Assembly (NCBI GenBank): GCA_002311385.1
Contig: DCAE01000047.1
Coordinates: 116,735-180,734, forward strand
Length of the DNA stretch: 64,000 nt
Reading direction: 5' to 3'
Source: Dehalococcoidia bacterium UBA1141
GTDB lineage: Bacteria > Chloroflexota > Dehalococcoidia > Lucifugimonadales > UBA3495
Part shown: positions 54,567-63,779 of the stretch, piece after piece
Layout of the letters: the number at the start of each line of letters is the position of its first letter
Numbering within the stretch: the first letter of the stretch is position 1
Notes under the pieces: model-generated
What the model was told of the DNA's origin: nothing
Database searches by the model: none
Seen by the model: only the letters and a program-made list of their open reading frames with translations
Translations under genes and position numbers: made by a program

Positions 54567-55469
54567 ATGAAATTCAAAGCCAAGCCTTTGCGCTCGGAGT
54601 TATTTGTTCCCGGCAATAAAGAAGACTGGATGCGCAAAGCGCCCCGATACGGCGCCGACGCATTAATCTTGGACTTGGAAGACTCGGTGCCTCCAGAGGA
54701 AAAGGTGGCCACGCGCGCGGTAGTCCGCAAGATGCTGGATGAGCTTGGACCCACCGGCCAGACTCTCATTGTGCGGGTCAACCGCCTGGAGACAGGACTG
54801 ACCGGAGAAGACTTGGAGGCGATAACCTGTCCCAATCTTTACGCAGTTATGCTGCCCAAGGTTCAAGGCCCGGAAGACGTGGTGGAAGTGGACGTGCTGC
54901 TCAGGTACTTCGAGCGCCGGGCTGGCATGGAGGTCGGCAAGATATTCATTGACCCTGCCCTGGAAACAGCCGAAGGAGTCCGACGCGCTTACAAGATTGC
55001 CACGGCTTCTCCCAGGGTTGCCCACTTGGGCGCATCCGGAGGCAAGGGTGGAGACACGGCCCGGTCCATCGGCTTCCAGTGGACGCCCCAGGGGATGGAA
55101 ACCCTCTTCCTCCGCTCGAAAGTGCTAGTCGACTCTCGGGCTGCCGGGGTGCCTTATCCTGTTAGCGGAGGTTGGATGGACATCCACAATCTCGACGGTC
55201 TGAGAAAGGCGGCTGAGCAAGCAAAGGGCTTGGGTTATACCGGGATGCACCTGATTCACCCGTCCCACGTGCCGGTTGTGAACCAGGTATTCACCCCCAC
55301 TAAAGATGAGATTGCTCAATGGCAGGGCTTGATAAAGGCCATGGAAGCCAAGAGAGAACAGGGAGGAGCGGCGGTTACATTTGATGGAGACATGGTTGAC
55401 ATCGCCCACGAAGACACAGCCCGCAGGATGCTGGAAATGGCCAAAGAACTTGGCGTCTTGGATTCCTAA
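54567..55469 (+). CDS. HpcH/HpaI aldolase / citrate lyase beta subunit-like protein
   Basis: This 300-residue TIM-barrel enzyme resembles CitE and malyl-/mesaconyl-CoA lyases. It shows R-S-E-L-F-V-P-G-N near residue 8, L-D-L-E-D-S-V-P-P-E-E-K near residue 35, and the substrate loop around H-L-G-A-S-G-G. As a stand-alone CitE-like protein it may be a CoA-thioester lyase acting on the products of the CoA transferase upstream. A purine-rich AAGAGAGAAAAG precedes the ATG. Confidence 0.88.
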   Translation: MKFKAKPLRSELFVPGNKEDWMRKAPRYGADALILDLEDSVPPEEKVATRAVVRKMLDELGPTGQTLIVRVNRLETGLTGEDLEAITCPNLYAVMLPKVQGPEDVVEVDVLLRYFERRAGMEVGKIFIDPALETAEGVRRAYKIATASPRVAHLGASGGKGGDTARSIGFQWTPQGMETLFLRSKVLVDSRAAGVPYPVSGGWMDIHNLDGLRKAAEQAKGLGYTGMHLIHPSHVPVVNQVFTPTKDEIAQWQGLIKAMEAKREQGGAAVTFDGDMVDIAHEDTARRMLEMAKELGVLDS

Positions 55470-55611
55470 GCCACGCTTTCTCCGGCCTGAGACACTCGAA
55501 CGCAGAAGTTCTTCACCGCAGAGCTGCCGAGCGCAAGTAAGTCCAGAAGAAAAATCTCCGCGCTCTCCGCGCCTCTGCGGTAATAATTCATACAATTGGA
55601 GTAGATAGTTA

Positions 55612-56349
55612 ATGGCGCAAGACCAAAACCGGTTCATCGACCTACAGGGCTGCGTAAATTTCCGGGACATTGGCGGTTACCGGAACCGCCAAGGGAAGAC
55701 CGTAGCTTGGCGCAAAGTATTTCGCAGCGACTCCCTCCATCTCATGACAGATGAGGATACAAAGCATGTTTATCAGACCATGGGTGTGGCATCCCTGATT
55801 GACCTGCGCAACTCCACCGAGATGGACCGGGACGGATATGAGTCCACCCTTCCAACCACCGTCAATTACCTTTCTTTATCGTTTTTGGAGTTGCACGGCA
55901 TAGACCCATTTGAACTGGGCGACGACCCCGCAAGCCGACTGGCGGAGACCTATCTTTGGATCCTGAACAACTCGGGCCACCTGGTCGCCGAGGCCTTGAA
56001 CGCTTTGGCCCAGCAACCGAATCGGCCCTCCCTATTCCACTGTACTGCGGGCAAAGACCGCACCGGTGTCTTGGCCGCCATTCTCCTTTCAATCCTAGAT
56101 GTGGACGAGGAGCAGATAATGGCGGACTACGAGTTGACCAACCTGACTATGGATCGCCTGTATCCGCTGCTCTGCGCGATTCCCGGCAATGAAACTCGCC
56201 CTCGAGCGTCTTTCCAGGCCCAACCCAAAGCCATGGAAGCGTTTTTGTCCGCTCTGCAAAACGACCACGGCGGCGCCCAAGAATACGCGACGGCTAATGG
56301 CGTCAGCGCAGAAAATATCAATATCCTATGGGCCTCGCTTTTATTCTAG
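55612..56349 (+). CDS. Tyrosine/dual-specificity protein phosphatase
   Basis: This 245-residue protein has the phosphatase loop F-H-C-T-A-G-K-D-R-T-G (Cys about residue 144, Arg about 150) and the opening N-F-R-D-I-G-G-Y of the bacterial tyrosine phosphatase family (as in Mycobacterium PtpB), which may also act on phosphoinositides. The substrate is unknown. GGAG lies 10 nt before the ATG. Confidence 0.9.
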   Translation: MAQDQNRFIDLQGCVNFRDIGGYRNRQGKTVAWRKVFRSDSLHLMTDEDTKHVYQTMGVASLIDLRNSTEMDRDGYESTLPTTVNYLSLSFLELHGIDPFELGDDPASRLAETYLWILNNSGHLVAEALNALAQQPNRPSLFHCTAGKDRTGVLAAILLSILDVDEEQIMADYELTNLTMDRLYPLLCAIPGNETRPRASFQAQPKAMEAFLSALQNDHGGAQEYATANGVSAENINILWASLLF

Positions 56350-56474
56350 CTTGGTCTGGATTAGCTTGGTTTTTCAGCTAGCCTAATTGATGTAACATAG
56401 GCGCAGGCAGCCCAATTGACGCACAGGTCATTCAAATCAACATCGAATTCTGAAACAATATAAGGAGGTTAATC

Positions 56475-57134
56475 ATGGCCAACAAGAAAGGAACAGCACT
56501 GCTAATGGTCTGGGCCGACATACCGGCCGACAAAGAAGCCGAGTTTAATAAGTGGTACAACGAGGAACACCTGGCAGAGCTATTGTCGATCCCAGGAGTC
56601 CTCAACGCCGCCAGATACGAAGCGGTCAAAAGCGGCCCCAAGCACCTGGCATGCTACGAACTGGAGAACGCAGGAGTGGTGCAAACTCCCGATTTTAAGG
56701 ACCGGCCTCGCACCCCATGGGGCGAAAAGGTCAGCCCCAGCATCATCGGTAATCCGGTGATTAGCAACGTTTACGAGATGATTCGGCCCGATGCGTTGTC
56801 GACCGACGCTCTCAATAGCGGCATGGCTCCATCCCTTCAAATCGGTCGAATGGCGGTTCCTGCCGACCAAGAAGAGCAGTGGAACCATTGGTACAACACG
56901 GTCTACACGGCCAACTATGAAAAGGTTCCGGGTTGCATCCGGGCTAGGCGATTCAAGGCCGTGCGGGGCGAGCCCAAATACTCAGTGGTCTACGAATTTG
57001 AGAACGAAAAGGTGTCGGAAACCGACGAATGGATGAAGCAGCGAGACATCAACCCCGACAACGATAAGATGCGTAACATGATGACCCACGCCACTGGTTC
57101 TCCTGGGGTTTGGGTTAAAACCTTCGAGCTTTAG
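56475..57134 (+). CDS. Two-domain ferredoxin-fold (EthD/DUF4286-like) protein
   Basis: This 219-residue protein is a tandem duplication of one ferredoxin-like domain (about residues 8-100 and 115-215). Both halves have W-Y-N near 22 residues in, a P-G-V-L/C-I-x-A-R-R/Y segment and Y-E-L/F-E-N. The related single-domain gene is at 48796. AGGAGG precedes the ATG. Its job is unknown; members accompany aromatic or steroid degradation genes. Confidence 0.75.
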   Translation: MANKKGTALLMVWADIPADKEAEFNKWYNEEHLAELLSIPGVLNAARYEAVKSGPKHLACYELENAGVVQTPDFKDRPRTPWGEKVSPSIIGNPVISNVYEMIRPDALSTDALNSGMAPSLQIGRMAVPADQEEQWNHWYNTVYTANYEKVPGCIRARRFKAVRGEPKYSVVYEFENEKVSETDEWMKQRDINPDNDKMRNMMTHATGSPGVWVKTFEL

Positions 57135-57221
57135 GTTCAAGATTTTCGGGAATCGGGCCTCTGGGAAAACATCCGGGGGCCCGCCCAAATGGGCTTGAGG
57201 CACTAAGCACTGACAGAACAG

Positions 57222-58232
57222 TTGGCGAAAGACGAGACCGAACCCTCCTCCGAACCTTCCCCGACCTCAGGGGAGGACCGGTCTGTTCATGCCCATGCCA
57301 TAGCCGGTGGCCACGACCATGCCCACAGGGACGCCAGCCGCCGCAGCCTTTCTGTGGCGCTGGTTTTGACCATCAGCTACTTGTTGGTCGAACTTGTCGG
57401 CGGCTTGACCGCCAATTCCCTCGCTCTTCTGGCCGATGCGGGCCACCTTCTCACCGACGCCGCTGCCATCTGTTTGGCTTTGTTCGCTATGTGGATTTCG
57501 GGCCGCCCCGCCTCCATACAACGCACCTTTGGTTTCCAGCGGACCGAAATCTTGGCCGCACTGCTGAACGCTCTGAGCCTCTGGCTGATCGCCGCTTGGG
57601 TTTTCTTTGAAGCATCCCAACGCTTTGGCGACACTCCCAGCGTGCAGGGCGTGATTACCCTGGGCGTAGGCGCAGGCGGTCTCCTTGTAAACCTCATCGT
57701 GGCCTGGGTGCTTCACCGCTCGGCAGGCGAAAGCCTGAATGTAGAAGGCGCATTCGTCCACGTTCTAGGGGATTTATTGGGCTCAGCGGCGGTGGTAATT
57801 TCCGGAGTGCTAATCATCACGTTAGGATGGGACATCGCTGACCCAATATTAGGAATAGTCATCGGTGTTCTGATATTGGCCACCTCAGCCAGGCTACTGT
57901 GGAAAGTGATTCATGTCCTGATGGAAGGCACCCCGACTCATCTGGACCTGCACCGGTTATGTCAACGCATGGAGCAATTGGACGGCGTGACCGGCGTCCA
58001 CGATATACATGCTTGGTCCATCACCACCGGCTATGATGCGTTGAGCGCCCACGTCACCGCCGAATCATCCGCTTTAGGCAATCCAGGTCCGGTGCTTAGG
58101 CAATTGCGAAACATCGCCTCCAAGGAGTTTGGCATCGCCCACGTGACTATCCAATTGGAGGACTCCCTCACCGGTTGCCTGGAAAACCACCACATCGAGC
58201 ACCCGTCAATCAACAGCGATTCACTCGATTAA
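57222..58232 (+). CDS. Cation diffusion facilitator (CzcD-type zinc/divalent cation exporter)
   Basis: This 336-residue membrane protein starts with a His/Asp-rich stretch (residues 24-42, H-A-H-A and H-D-H-A-H) and has six membrane segments with the metal sites D-A-G-H-L-L-T-D (helix 2) and H-V-L-G-D (helix 5). The cytoplasmic C-terminal domain contains T-G-V-H-D-I-H-A-W. It exports zinc, cobalt or cadmium in exchange for protons. The TTG start lacks a clear ribosome binding site. Confidence 0.93.
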   Translation: MAKDETEPSSEPSPTSGEDRSVHAHAIAGGHDHAHRDASRRSLSVALVLTISYLLVELVGGLTANSLALLADAGHLLTDAAAICLALFAMWISGRPASIQRTFGFQRTEILAALLNALSLWLIAAWVFFEASQRFGDTPSVQGVITLGVGAGGLLVNLIVAWVLHRSAGESLNVEGAFVHVLGDLLGSAAVVISGVLIITLGWDIADPILGIVIGVLILATSARLLWKVIHVLMEGTPTHLDLHRLCQRMEQLDGVTGVHDIHAWSITTGYDALSAHVTAESSALGNPGPVLRQLRNIASKEFGIAHVTIQLEDSLTGCLENHHIEHPSINSDSLD

Positions 58233-58648
58233 TCCCTCCGCCTCGGTTCATCTCCTTTTGGTCAAATAACTCATTAATCTTGTCATTCTGAGCGAAGAGA
58301 AGAATCTTTACTCTCGGGGCAAGAGATTCTTCTCTTCGCTCGACTCCTCAGAATGACAGTTTTGAGGCAAAACTTAGTCCATGAGCAACGCCCCAACTAG
58401 GCATTCTCTGTTTTTTTTGACCCTCTAAAGGCGCCAACCTCTTTCTTTGCCCGGCGAATTATCGCGACGAGGGTTTTCCCTCAAAACAGTGTGGGTGATT
58501 CCCCATTTATTTATGCGGGGTGACAACACCTAATGCTGGGGTTGGCTGTATATATCCCTATGGGTGCTGGCATGTAGTCTGACTAAGGGCAAGCACCCCG
58601 GGGTCAAAGGCAGAGCAGCCAAGGCCCAAAAATGAGGAGGAGAATCTG
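58233..58648. other. 416-nt intergenic region upstream of the frameshifted small gene
   Basis: It holds copy 3 of the dispersed inverted repeat (58282-58357) and a G/C-rich hairpin (GGGTGCT at 58561 with AGCACCC at 58594). I checked for a cyclic-di-GMP riboswitch core and found no match. Confidence 0.55.
58282..58357. repeat. Dispersed inverted repeat, copy 3 (REP/MITE-like)
   Basis: GTCATTCTGAG (58282-58292) and CTCAGAATGAC (58347-58357) border AGAATCTTT and AGAGATTCTTC halves. It is followed by TTTTGAGGCAAA as in copy 2, and lies just after the CDF transporter gene. Confidence 0.85.
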
Positions 58649-58965
58649 ATGAGGACACTGTTAATGGTACTGATGATAGCGGGAATGATGTAGCCGGTTC
58701 GGGAGACGAAACGGTTAGCGCGCCTAACACCGGTTCAGTCAGCCTGGCCTGGGTCATGACCGGGGACACAGTTTCTGGCGTGAAGGTCACTTGGACCCCC
58801 GCAGCCACCGGCGACTTCGACATCGACGTCAAAGCTGGCGGTCAGACCGGAAACCTGAATATTCCCACCAGCGGCACCAGCGCTAGGACTGACTCAGTGA
58901 CCCTGGGTTCCGCGGTTGAAGCCAGCGCACTGACCACGGCCAAGGTAGTTATTTCCCAGAACTAG
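58649..58965 (+). pseudogene. Small secreted/pilin-like protein, probably frameshifted
   Basis: A perfect AGGAGG sits 8 nt before an ATG that opens with a hydrophobic M-R-T-L-L-M-V-L-M-I-A-G stretch but stops after 14 codons (TAG at 58691). The next frame is open to 58965 and encodes Gly/Asp/Thr/Ser-rich beta-like sequence (V-T-W-T-P-A-A-T-G-D-F-D-I, G-G-Q-T-G-N). Adding one G at the GGG near 58681 would join them into about 105 residues. Alternatively it is a decayed fragment. The fold is not recognised. Confidence 0.4.
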
Positions 58966-58999
58966 GGCTGATTGGGGACTAGCGCACGGCGACATTTGT

Positions 59000-59028
59000 A
59001 GGGGATCTAATAATTTGGGTCCCCTTTT
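59000..59028 (+). terminator. Terminator-like hairpin with T-run
   Basis: AGGGGA pairs with TCCCCT and is followed by TTTT, 34 nt after the stop at 58965. The stem is short, so support is moderate. Confidence 0.5.
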
Positions 59029-59101
59029 AACAACCAAAGCCTGAAACCAAACAGTTAACGACGAAGTAGCCACCGCGCAAGCGGTTTTAGGACGAAACAA
59101 A

Positions 59102-59275
59102 ATGGTTAGCACGAACTTTAAACCGGCCGAGAAACAAATCGAACAACAAGGCGGCCTCATCTCCTACCTGGCCAAGCTGGGTCTGGGAGACGCGGACCTA
59201 GCCCGGGTGTTCTCCATGATGCAGACTGCCCGGCAGAGAGCCCCTCACCAGCCGCCCAACAAGATTCCAGTGTAG
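59102..59275 (+). CDS. Small hypothetical protein upstream of a LuxR-type regulator
   Basis: This 57-residue protein begins M-V-S-T-N-F-K-P-A-E and contains the amphipathic segment I-S-Y-L-A-K-L-G-L-G-D-A-D-L-A-R-V-F. I do not recognise it. Its stop codon is 2 nt from the start of the next gene, so the two are almost certainly translated together. It could be a partner or regulator of that protein. Confidence 0.6.
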   Translation: MVSTNFKPAEKQIEQQGGLISYLAKLGLGDADLARVFSMMQTARQRAPHQPPNKIPV

Positions 59276-59277
59276 AG

Positions 59278-60078
59278 ATGCCCGAACCCAAGTTAATCGA
59301 GCAAGTCCTGAATGTGGCCTCTCCTGCTAAAAAAGCCACCGGCAAGATAATCGAGCCCGCTCAGAAAACTATCACTCTGTTCCTGGCGGAAGAGCAACAG
59401 ATTCTTAAGGAAGCCTATATGTCCTTCTTCCAAGACCAGCGGTCCGTCAATATATTGGGCACATCCGACGATACTTCCAGCGAGACCTTAGTGGCTGCGG
59501 TCAAGGCTCACAACCCCGATGCCATATTGCTGGGGGTCAAGTCGGTCCAGAAAGACACCATTCAGAAACTGGACGACCTGAGACAGGCATGCCCAAATAT
59601 CGGCATAGTCCTACTCTTCTCCTTCTACGACGCTCAGGGTATCAAGGCCCTAAGAGAGTTCTCCAAGGAGACTCTCTTAGGGTGCGCCTACCTTCTGAAG
59701 CATACCGTGGATACAGTTGAGCAACTCACCCAGGTAATCTTCTCGGTGGTAGAGGGCAGGATAATCATCGACCCCATGGTGATGGAAGGACTAATCAAGA
59801 CCGGGGACGGCCACGGAGCCTTCCTGCGGGATCTGTCGCCCAGAGAACTGGAAGTATTGAGTTGGATGGCCAAGGGCTACCGAAACGACACCATTGCCGA
59901 CGTTCTCTCACGGGACGTCAAGACAGTGGAGCGGCACATCAACAATATCTACAGCAAGCTCTTCAGCGACAAGAAAGACGACGAGGAAGACGGCTCCAAG
60001 CATCCCAGGGTGCAGGCAACCCTGGCCTACCTGAGGGCCACCGGCCTGCTCACCAACGACCAGATTACCGACGAATAA
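59278..60078 (+). CDS. LuxR/NarL-type regulator with degenerate receiver
   Basis: This 266-residue protein has a receiver-like first domain (about residues 30-165) and a LuxR helix-turn-helix (residues 187-228: S-P-R-E-L-E-V-L, then T-I-A-D-V-L, then T-V-E-R-H-I-N-N-I). In the receiver, the position of the phosphorylatable Asp (after D-A-I-L-L) is Gly86, so it is unlikely to be phosphorylated and may respond to a ligand or partner. A strong terminator follows at 60131. Confidence 0.82.
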   Translation: MPEPKLIEQVLNVASPAKKATGKIIEPAQKTITLFLAEEQQILKEAYMSFFQDQRSVNILGTSDDTSSETLVAAVKAHNPDAILLGVKSVQKDTIQKLDDLRQACPNIGIVLLFSFYDAQGIKALREFSKETLLGCAYLLKHTVDTVEQLTQVIFSVVEGRIIIDPMVMEGLIKTGDGHGAFLRDLSPRELEVLSWMAKGYRNDTIADVLSRDVKTVERHINNIYSKLFSDKKDDEEDGSKHPRVQATLAYLRATGLLTNDQITDE

Positions 60079-60130
60079 CCGTCCACAATCCCTGGCCAAC
60101 CTACTTCGTAAGACCAAGCTACTTCGTTAA

Positions 60131-60170
60131 CCAAAAGAAGGCCCCCGGTGAACCGGGGGCCTTCTTTTGG
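60131..60170 (+). terminator. Strong Rho-independent terminator
   Basis: An 18-bp perfect stem (CCAAAAGAAGGCCCCCGG with its complement) encloses a TGAA loop, with TTTT inside the 3' arm. It lies 53 nt after the regulator stop. Confidence 0.9.
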
Positions 60171-60278
60171 TTGTGGGCCCCTGACCGCAATCGGTTGACG
60201 GGCTCGGACCCTCGTTCTAAAGTTCGACACACCCCCGTAGGGATTGCCAGTAGTGCTTACCAATAGGAGAAACAGCGA

Positions 60279-60644
60279 ATGGTAAATTTCAGATATTTCG
60301 TCAGCAACATTGAAGAGTCTATTGCTTTTTACACCGAGAGATTGGGGTTTACGCTGGTTCAGAACTTCGGTCCCTTCGCTATCGTCTCCAAGGAAGACCT
60401 CCGGCTTTGGCTCAGTGATCCAAGAACCTCCGCTGCTCAACCCATGACCGATGGGAGTATTCCGGAGCCGGGTGGGTGGAACCGCTTCGTAGTTCAGGTG
60501 GATGACCTACCGTCTCTGGTGGAGAAATTAAAAGCAGAGGGAACTATCTTCCGAAACGAGATTCTCAGCGGCGTGGGTGGCCTGCAGATTCTTGCGGAGG
60601 ATCTCTCAGGCAATCCAATCGAGTTGAATCAGCCGCCGGCGTGA
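60279..60644 (+). CDS. VOC family protein
   Basis: This 121-residue protein begins R-Y-F-V-S-N-I-E-E-S-I-A-F-Y, a first strand and helix typical of glyoxalase-like VOC proteins, and ends with D-L-S-G-N-P-I-E-L-N. The first metal His is replaced by Tyr or Val in this alignment by eye, so it may be a binding protein rather than a metalloenzyme. AGGAGA lies 8 nt before the ATG. Confidence 0.85.
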   Translation: MVNFRYFVSNIEESIAFYTERLGFTLVQNFGPFAIVSKEDLRLWLSDPRTSAAQPMTDGSIPEPGGWNRFVVQVDDLPSLVEKLKAEGTIFRNEILSGVGGLQILAEDLSGNPIELNQPPA

Positions 60645-60828
60645 GTCAAGCTTGGTCGTTCCTCAGCGTTAGGTTCTGTCCGAATAATCCAATCCTCTTC
60701 GTCAGACGTAATCTTAACCAACATTCGATTGTTTGCGGATTGTTTAACGGAATCCAAATTGATTGTCCGGCGTCTAATCAATCACACCACTCTTGAATCG
60801 GCTACGCCCGTAGCATCGTAAAGGGAGC

Positions 60829-62118
60829 GTGATAGCAGGAATATTGAAAATTAGCATACCCAAGGTCGCCATAGCCATGGTCGTTGTATCAGCCCTTCTT
60901 GTGACCGCCTGCTTAGGGTCAGAGGATGGCGATACGAGCCCCTTAGACTCACCATCGGCTTTGATTCCGTTTGAGTCAAATCAGGAAATCTCGGATAACG
61001 AAGCCGCCCGACTTTCCCAGAACCAAATCTCCCAGGCCCAAATTTCCCAAGAACCAGTTGCCGTTGCTGATTCGGGTACTGATGTGTCGCCGGAATCGAC
61101 GGAATCTCCGACTAAATTCCCCCGGGAGGATTCCGTTCTCACAGGGAGTCCAACGACAGTCCAGGCCGAAATGGCTCCCTCTCCGTCAACCATTTCAACC
61201 CCAACCGAGGTGACTCCTTTACAGAGCAGCAAGGCTGTGGAGGTAAACGCACGTCAATTCCGGCAATTATTGCCCAAGGACGCCATAGCCCCGATATACA
61301 CGCCCCAGTTCTTTCCGCCGCGGGTTGCTGACCTGAATCCGGAGGAATTGGTGATTGGAGTGTCGATAAACGGTGAGAGCAAAGCCTACCCAATAGGCCC
61401 TCTGGCACGGAGGGAGATGGTCAATGACGTGATTGCGGGGGTACCAATCCTGGTTACCTGGTGACCGATTTGCTACACCGGTCTGGTTCATGACCGGCGA
61501 ATAAACGGAGAAACCCATACATTCGGCAATCAAGGCGCACTCTTCATGCGGGCCATGACTTGGTGGGACCACGAAACCGCCAGTGTCTGGTCACAACCTT
61601 GGGGCATGTCCATCGCAGGAGAATTGGAAGGGGTACGCTTGGCATTGATACCCGCGTCCATAGTTCCGTGGGAGGTTTGGTGGGCGGACCATCCCGAAAC
61701 GACGGTGCTCCAGACTTCCAGCAGTCGCTATTCTACCCGGCAGCAAAGATTCACCTCTGATTTTGTCATCGGTATCGCCCTAGGTGAAGACGCCAAGGCG
61801 TACTCGTTCGAGCGGGCCAGTGGTGAAGGCGCAGTGAACGACCACATCGGTCCTTATGCGGTGGTAGTGGTTGCAGATGCCGAAACAAAATCCGTCCACA
61901 GTTTTTTGAGAACTGCGGCCAACCAAGAATTGGAATTCGCCTTGCGTGACGAATCGCTGGTGGACGTTCAAACCGGCAGCAAATGGGACTTGGTCAAGGG
62001 AATCGCGGTAGATGGACCTCTACGCGGTGAAGTGCTACAAAGAGTTCCCTACATCACCGCATACGACTGGGCCTGGGAGGATTTTTATCCGCACACCGGA
62101 TTCTATGGCGCCGGGTAG
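60829..62118 (+). CDS. DUF3179 lipoprotein, selenoprotein (Sec212, in-frame UGA)
   Basis: The first frame (211 residues) has a lipoprotein signal peptide with lipobox V-T-A-C near residue 27, a Ser/Pro/Gln-rich linker to about residue 135 and the start of a DUF3179 domain (G-V-S-I-N-G-E-S-K-A-Y-P near residue 180). It stops at TGA 61462-61464. The frame is open beyond for 27 codons and continues in phase to 62118. Reading through gives L-V-T-W-U-P-I-C at the place where family members have C-P-L-C, then the rest of the domain (429 residues). A SECIS-like hairpin follows. The start may be GTG 60829 or TTG 60844. The protein would sit outside the cytoplasmic membrane. Confidence 0.85.
61462..61497 (+). 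promoter_or_regulatory. SECIS-like hairpin of the DUF3179 gene
   Basis: CCGGTC (61478-61483) pairs perfectly with GACCGG (61492-61497) around the 8-nt loop TGGTTCAT. The loop begins 20 nt after the UGA and has G as its second base, fitting the bacterial SECIS pattern of a short stem 16-37 nt from the UGA with an early loop G. Confidence 0.75.
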
Positions 62119-62167
62119 GTAGTAACGTATTGGGCCGCCGAGTCCATCCTGCCGTCTGGTCAAGGTT

Positions 62168-63589
62168 CTAAACCATAGGCGCGCGCTTGTCCTCCCACGG
62201 TCGGGCCGCCTCGAATGCGGCCGATGCCTGGAGCACCTTGGCTTCGGCTCCTCTGGGTCCAATGATGTGCAATCCGATGGGCATACCATCGCTGGAAAAA
62301 CCGCAGGGTACGCTGGAAGCGGTCTGTCCCGTCATATTTATAGGGTAGGTAAAGGGCAAGTAGCCCCAGAACGTCTCCACTTTCCTGCCGGCAATCTCCG
62401 TTGGCCGCTGGTTCACCGGGAAGGCTGGCACCGCCATCGTCGGCGTCAAAAGCAAATCGTAGTCGTCGAAGAACATCTCCATGCACCTTCGCAATTGGTC
62501 CACCTGCAGTAGGGCACGGGACAGGTCCGCTGCGGTCAACCTGGCTGCGTTGTCCAATGCGTACAACCCATAGTCGGTAAAATCGTCCCTATGGCCTTCC
62601 ATCAAGTGGCTATACGACGTATAAGTCGCCACGGTAAATACGTCGAAGAAAGCAGGAAACGGGTCTTCCAGTTCGAGTTTTGAATCCTCCAGCGTTGCGC
62701 CCAACTCTTGGAAAACCTGGGCCGCCTGACCGGCGACCCGAATCACCTCCGGGTCAACGGCTGCGTACCCTAGATCCGCGCTCCAAGCGATTCTCATGCC
62801 CTTGACGCCGCTGGTCAGTCCAGCGGAGAAATCCGGAGGCGTCTCGCGGATGGAAAGAACGTCCCGGTCGTCATGACCGGCGAGAACTTGTAGCAGCATT
62901 GCCGAGTCGGCCACGGTGCGGGACATAGGACCGGACTGGGAGAAATGGTTAGCTGCGGGTCGACCGTAGCCGCCGTATCTCGGAACGCGGTTCTGGGTGG
63001 GCTTTATGCCGAATACACCGCTGAAGCTGGCAGGAATGCGTATCGACCCGCCTCCATCGCTGCCTGTGGCCAGTGTGCAGAGCCCGGCAGCCAAGGCTGA
63101 ACCGGCTCCTCCGCTGGAACCGCCCGGGGTCCTCTCCAAGTTCCAAGGGTTGCGGCAAGGGTCGGCCAGTTTGTTATCGGTCATCCCCGATTGCCCGAAC
63201 TCCGGCGTGTTGGTCTTCCCCAAGATAATTGCCCCGGCCTGCCGTACCCGCTCCACCACCACTGAATCAACTTCGGGAACTCGGTCTTTGAACAGCAGCG
63301 ATCCCATGGTGGTGGGGATGCCTTTGGTCATCTCCAGGTCTTTGATGGAGATGGGTATGCCGTGGAGCGCCCCCAGCGTTTCTCTTTTTTGAACGGCGTC
63401 TTGCGCTGCCTTGGCATCATCCACCGCTTGGTCCAGACAAAGCGCCAAATAGGCATTGAGCTTGGGGTTGAGCTCTTCGATGCGACGGCAAAACAGCTCG
63501 GTCAATTCCAGAATCGAAATTTTCTTGGTGCGAATAAGGTCTCGAATCTCTGTCGCAGGAGCAAAACATAAGTCGGTATCCATCTCCAA
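62168..63589 (-). CDS. Amidase (amidase signature family)
   Basis: This 473-residue protein has the amidase signature: catalytic Lys in P-I-S-I-K-D near residue 83, cis-Ser and Gly-rich loop in G-G-S-S-G-G-A-G-S-A near residue 157, and the nucleophile Ser in G-G-S-I-R-I-P-A near residue 180. It hydrolyses a carboxamide of unknown identity; it is too short of context to be GatA. GAGGG precedes the ATG at 63589. Confidence 0.93.
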   Translation of the reverse strand: MEMDTDLCFAPATEIRDLIRTKKISILELTELFCRRIEELNPKLNAYLALCLDQAVDDAKAAQDAVQKRETLGALHGIPISIKDLEMTKGIPTTMGSLLFKDRVPEVDSVVVERVRQAGAIILGKTNTPEFGQSGMTDNKLADPCRNPWNLERTPGGSSGGAGSALAAGLCTLATGSDGGGSIRIPASFSGVFGIKPTQNRVPRYGGYGRPAANHFSQSGPMSRTVADSAMLLQVLAGHDDRDVLSIRETPPDFSAGLTSGVKGMRIAWSADLGYAAVDPEVIRVAGQAAQVFQELGATLEDSKLELEDPFPAFFDVFTVATYTSYSHLMEGHRDDFTDYGLYALDNAARLTAADLSRALLQVDQLRRCMEMFFDDYDLLLTPTMAVPAFPVNQRPTEIAGRKVETFWGYLPFTYPINMTGQTASSVPCGFSSDGMPIGLHIIGPRGAEAKVLQASAAFEAARPWEDKRAPMV

Positions 63590-63779
63590 TCCCTCAGTGC
63601 AAGATTGACGGCCAGACCCGTCACGGCTAAAATCGCGCTCATTATAGCAGTCCCATAACCACCATCGACATCCCTACCCGGACGTAATAACATCCAGCTT
63701 GCGTCGCAACCCAGGTTGCTGATGCCAATATTCATAAAACAACACTGGTGGATGCCAATCCACAATTAGGAGAGCCCTG

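Noticed and set aside
58520..58648. Cyclic-di-GMP riboswitch upstream of the 58649 gene
   Set aside because: The hairpin and a CAAAGGC piece are suggestive, but the conserved core around ACGCAAAGCC is missing.
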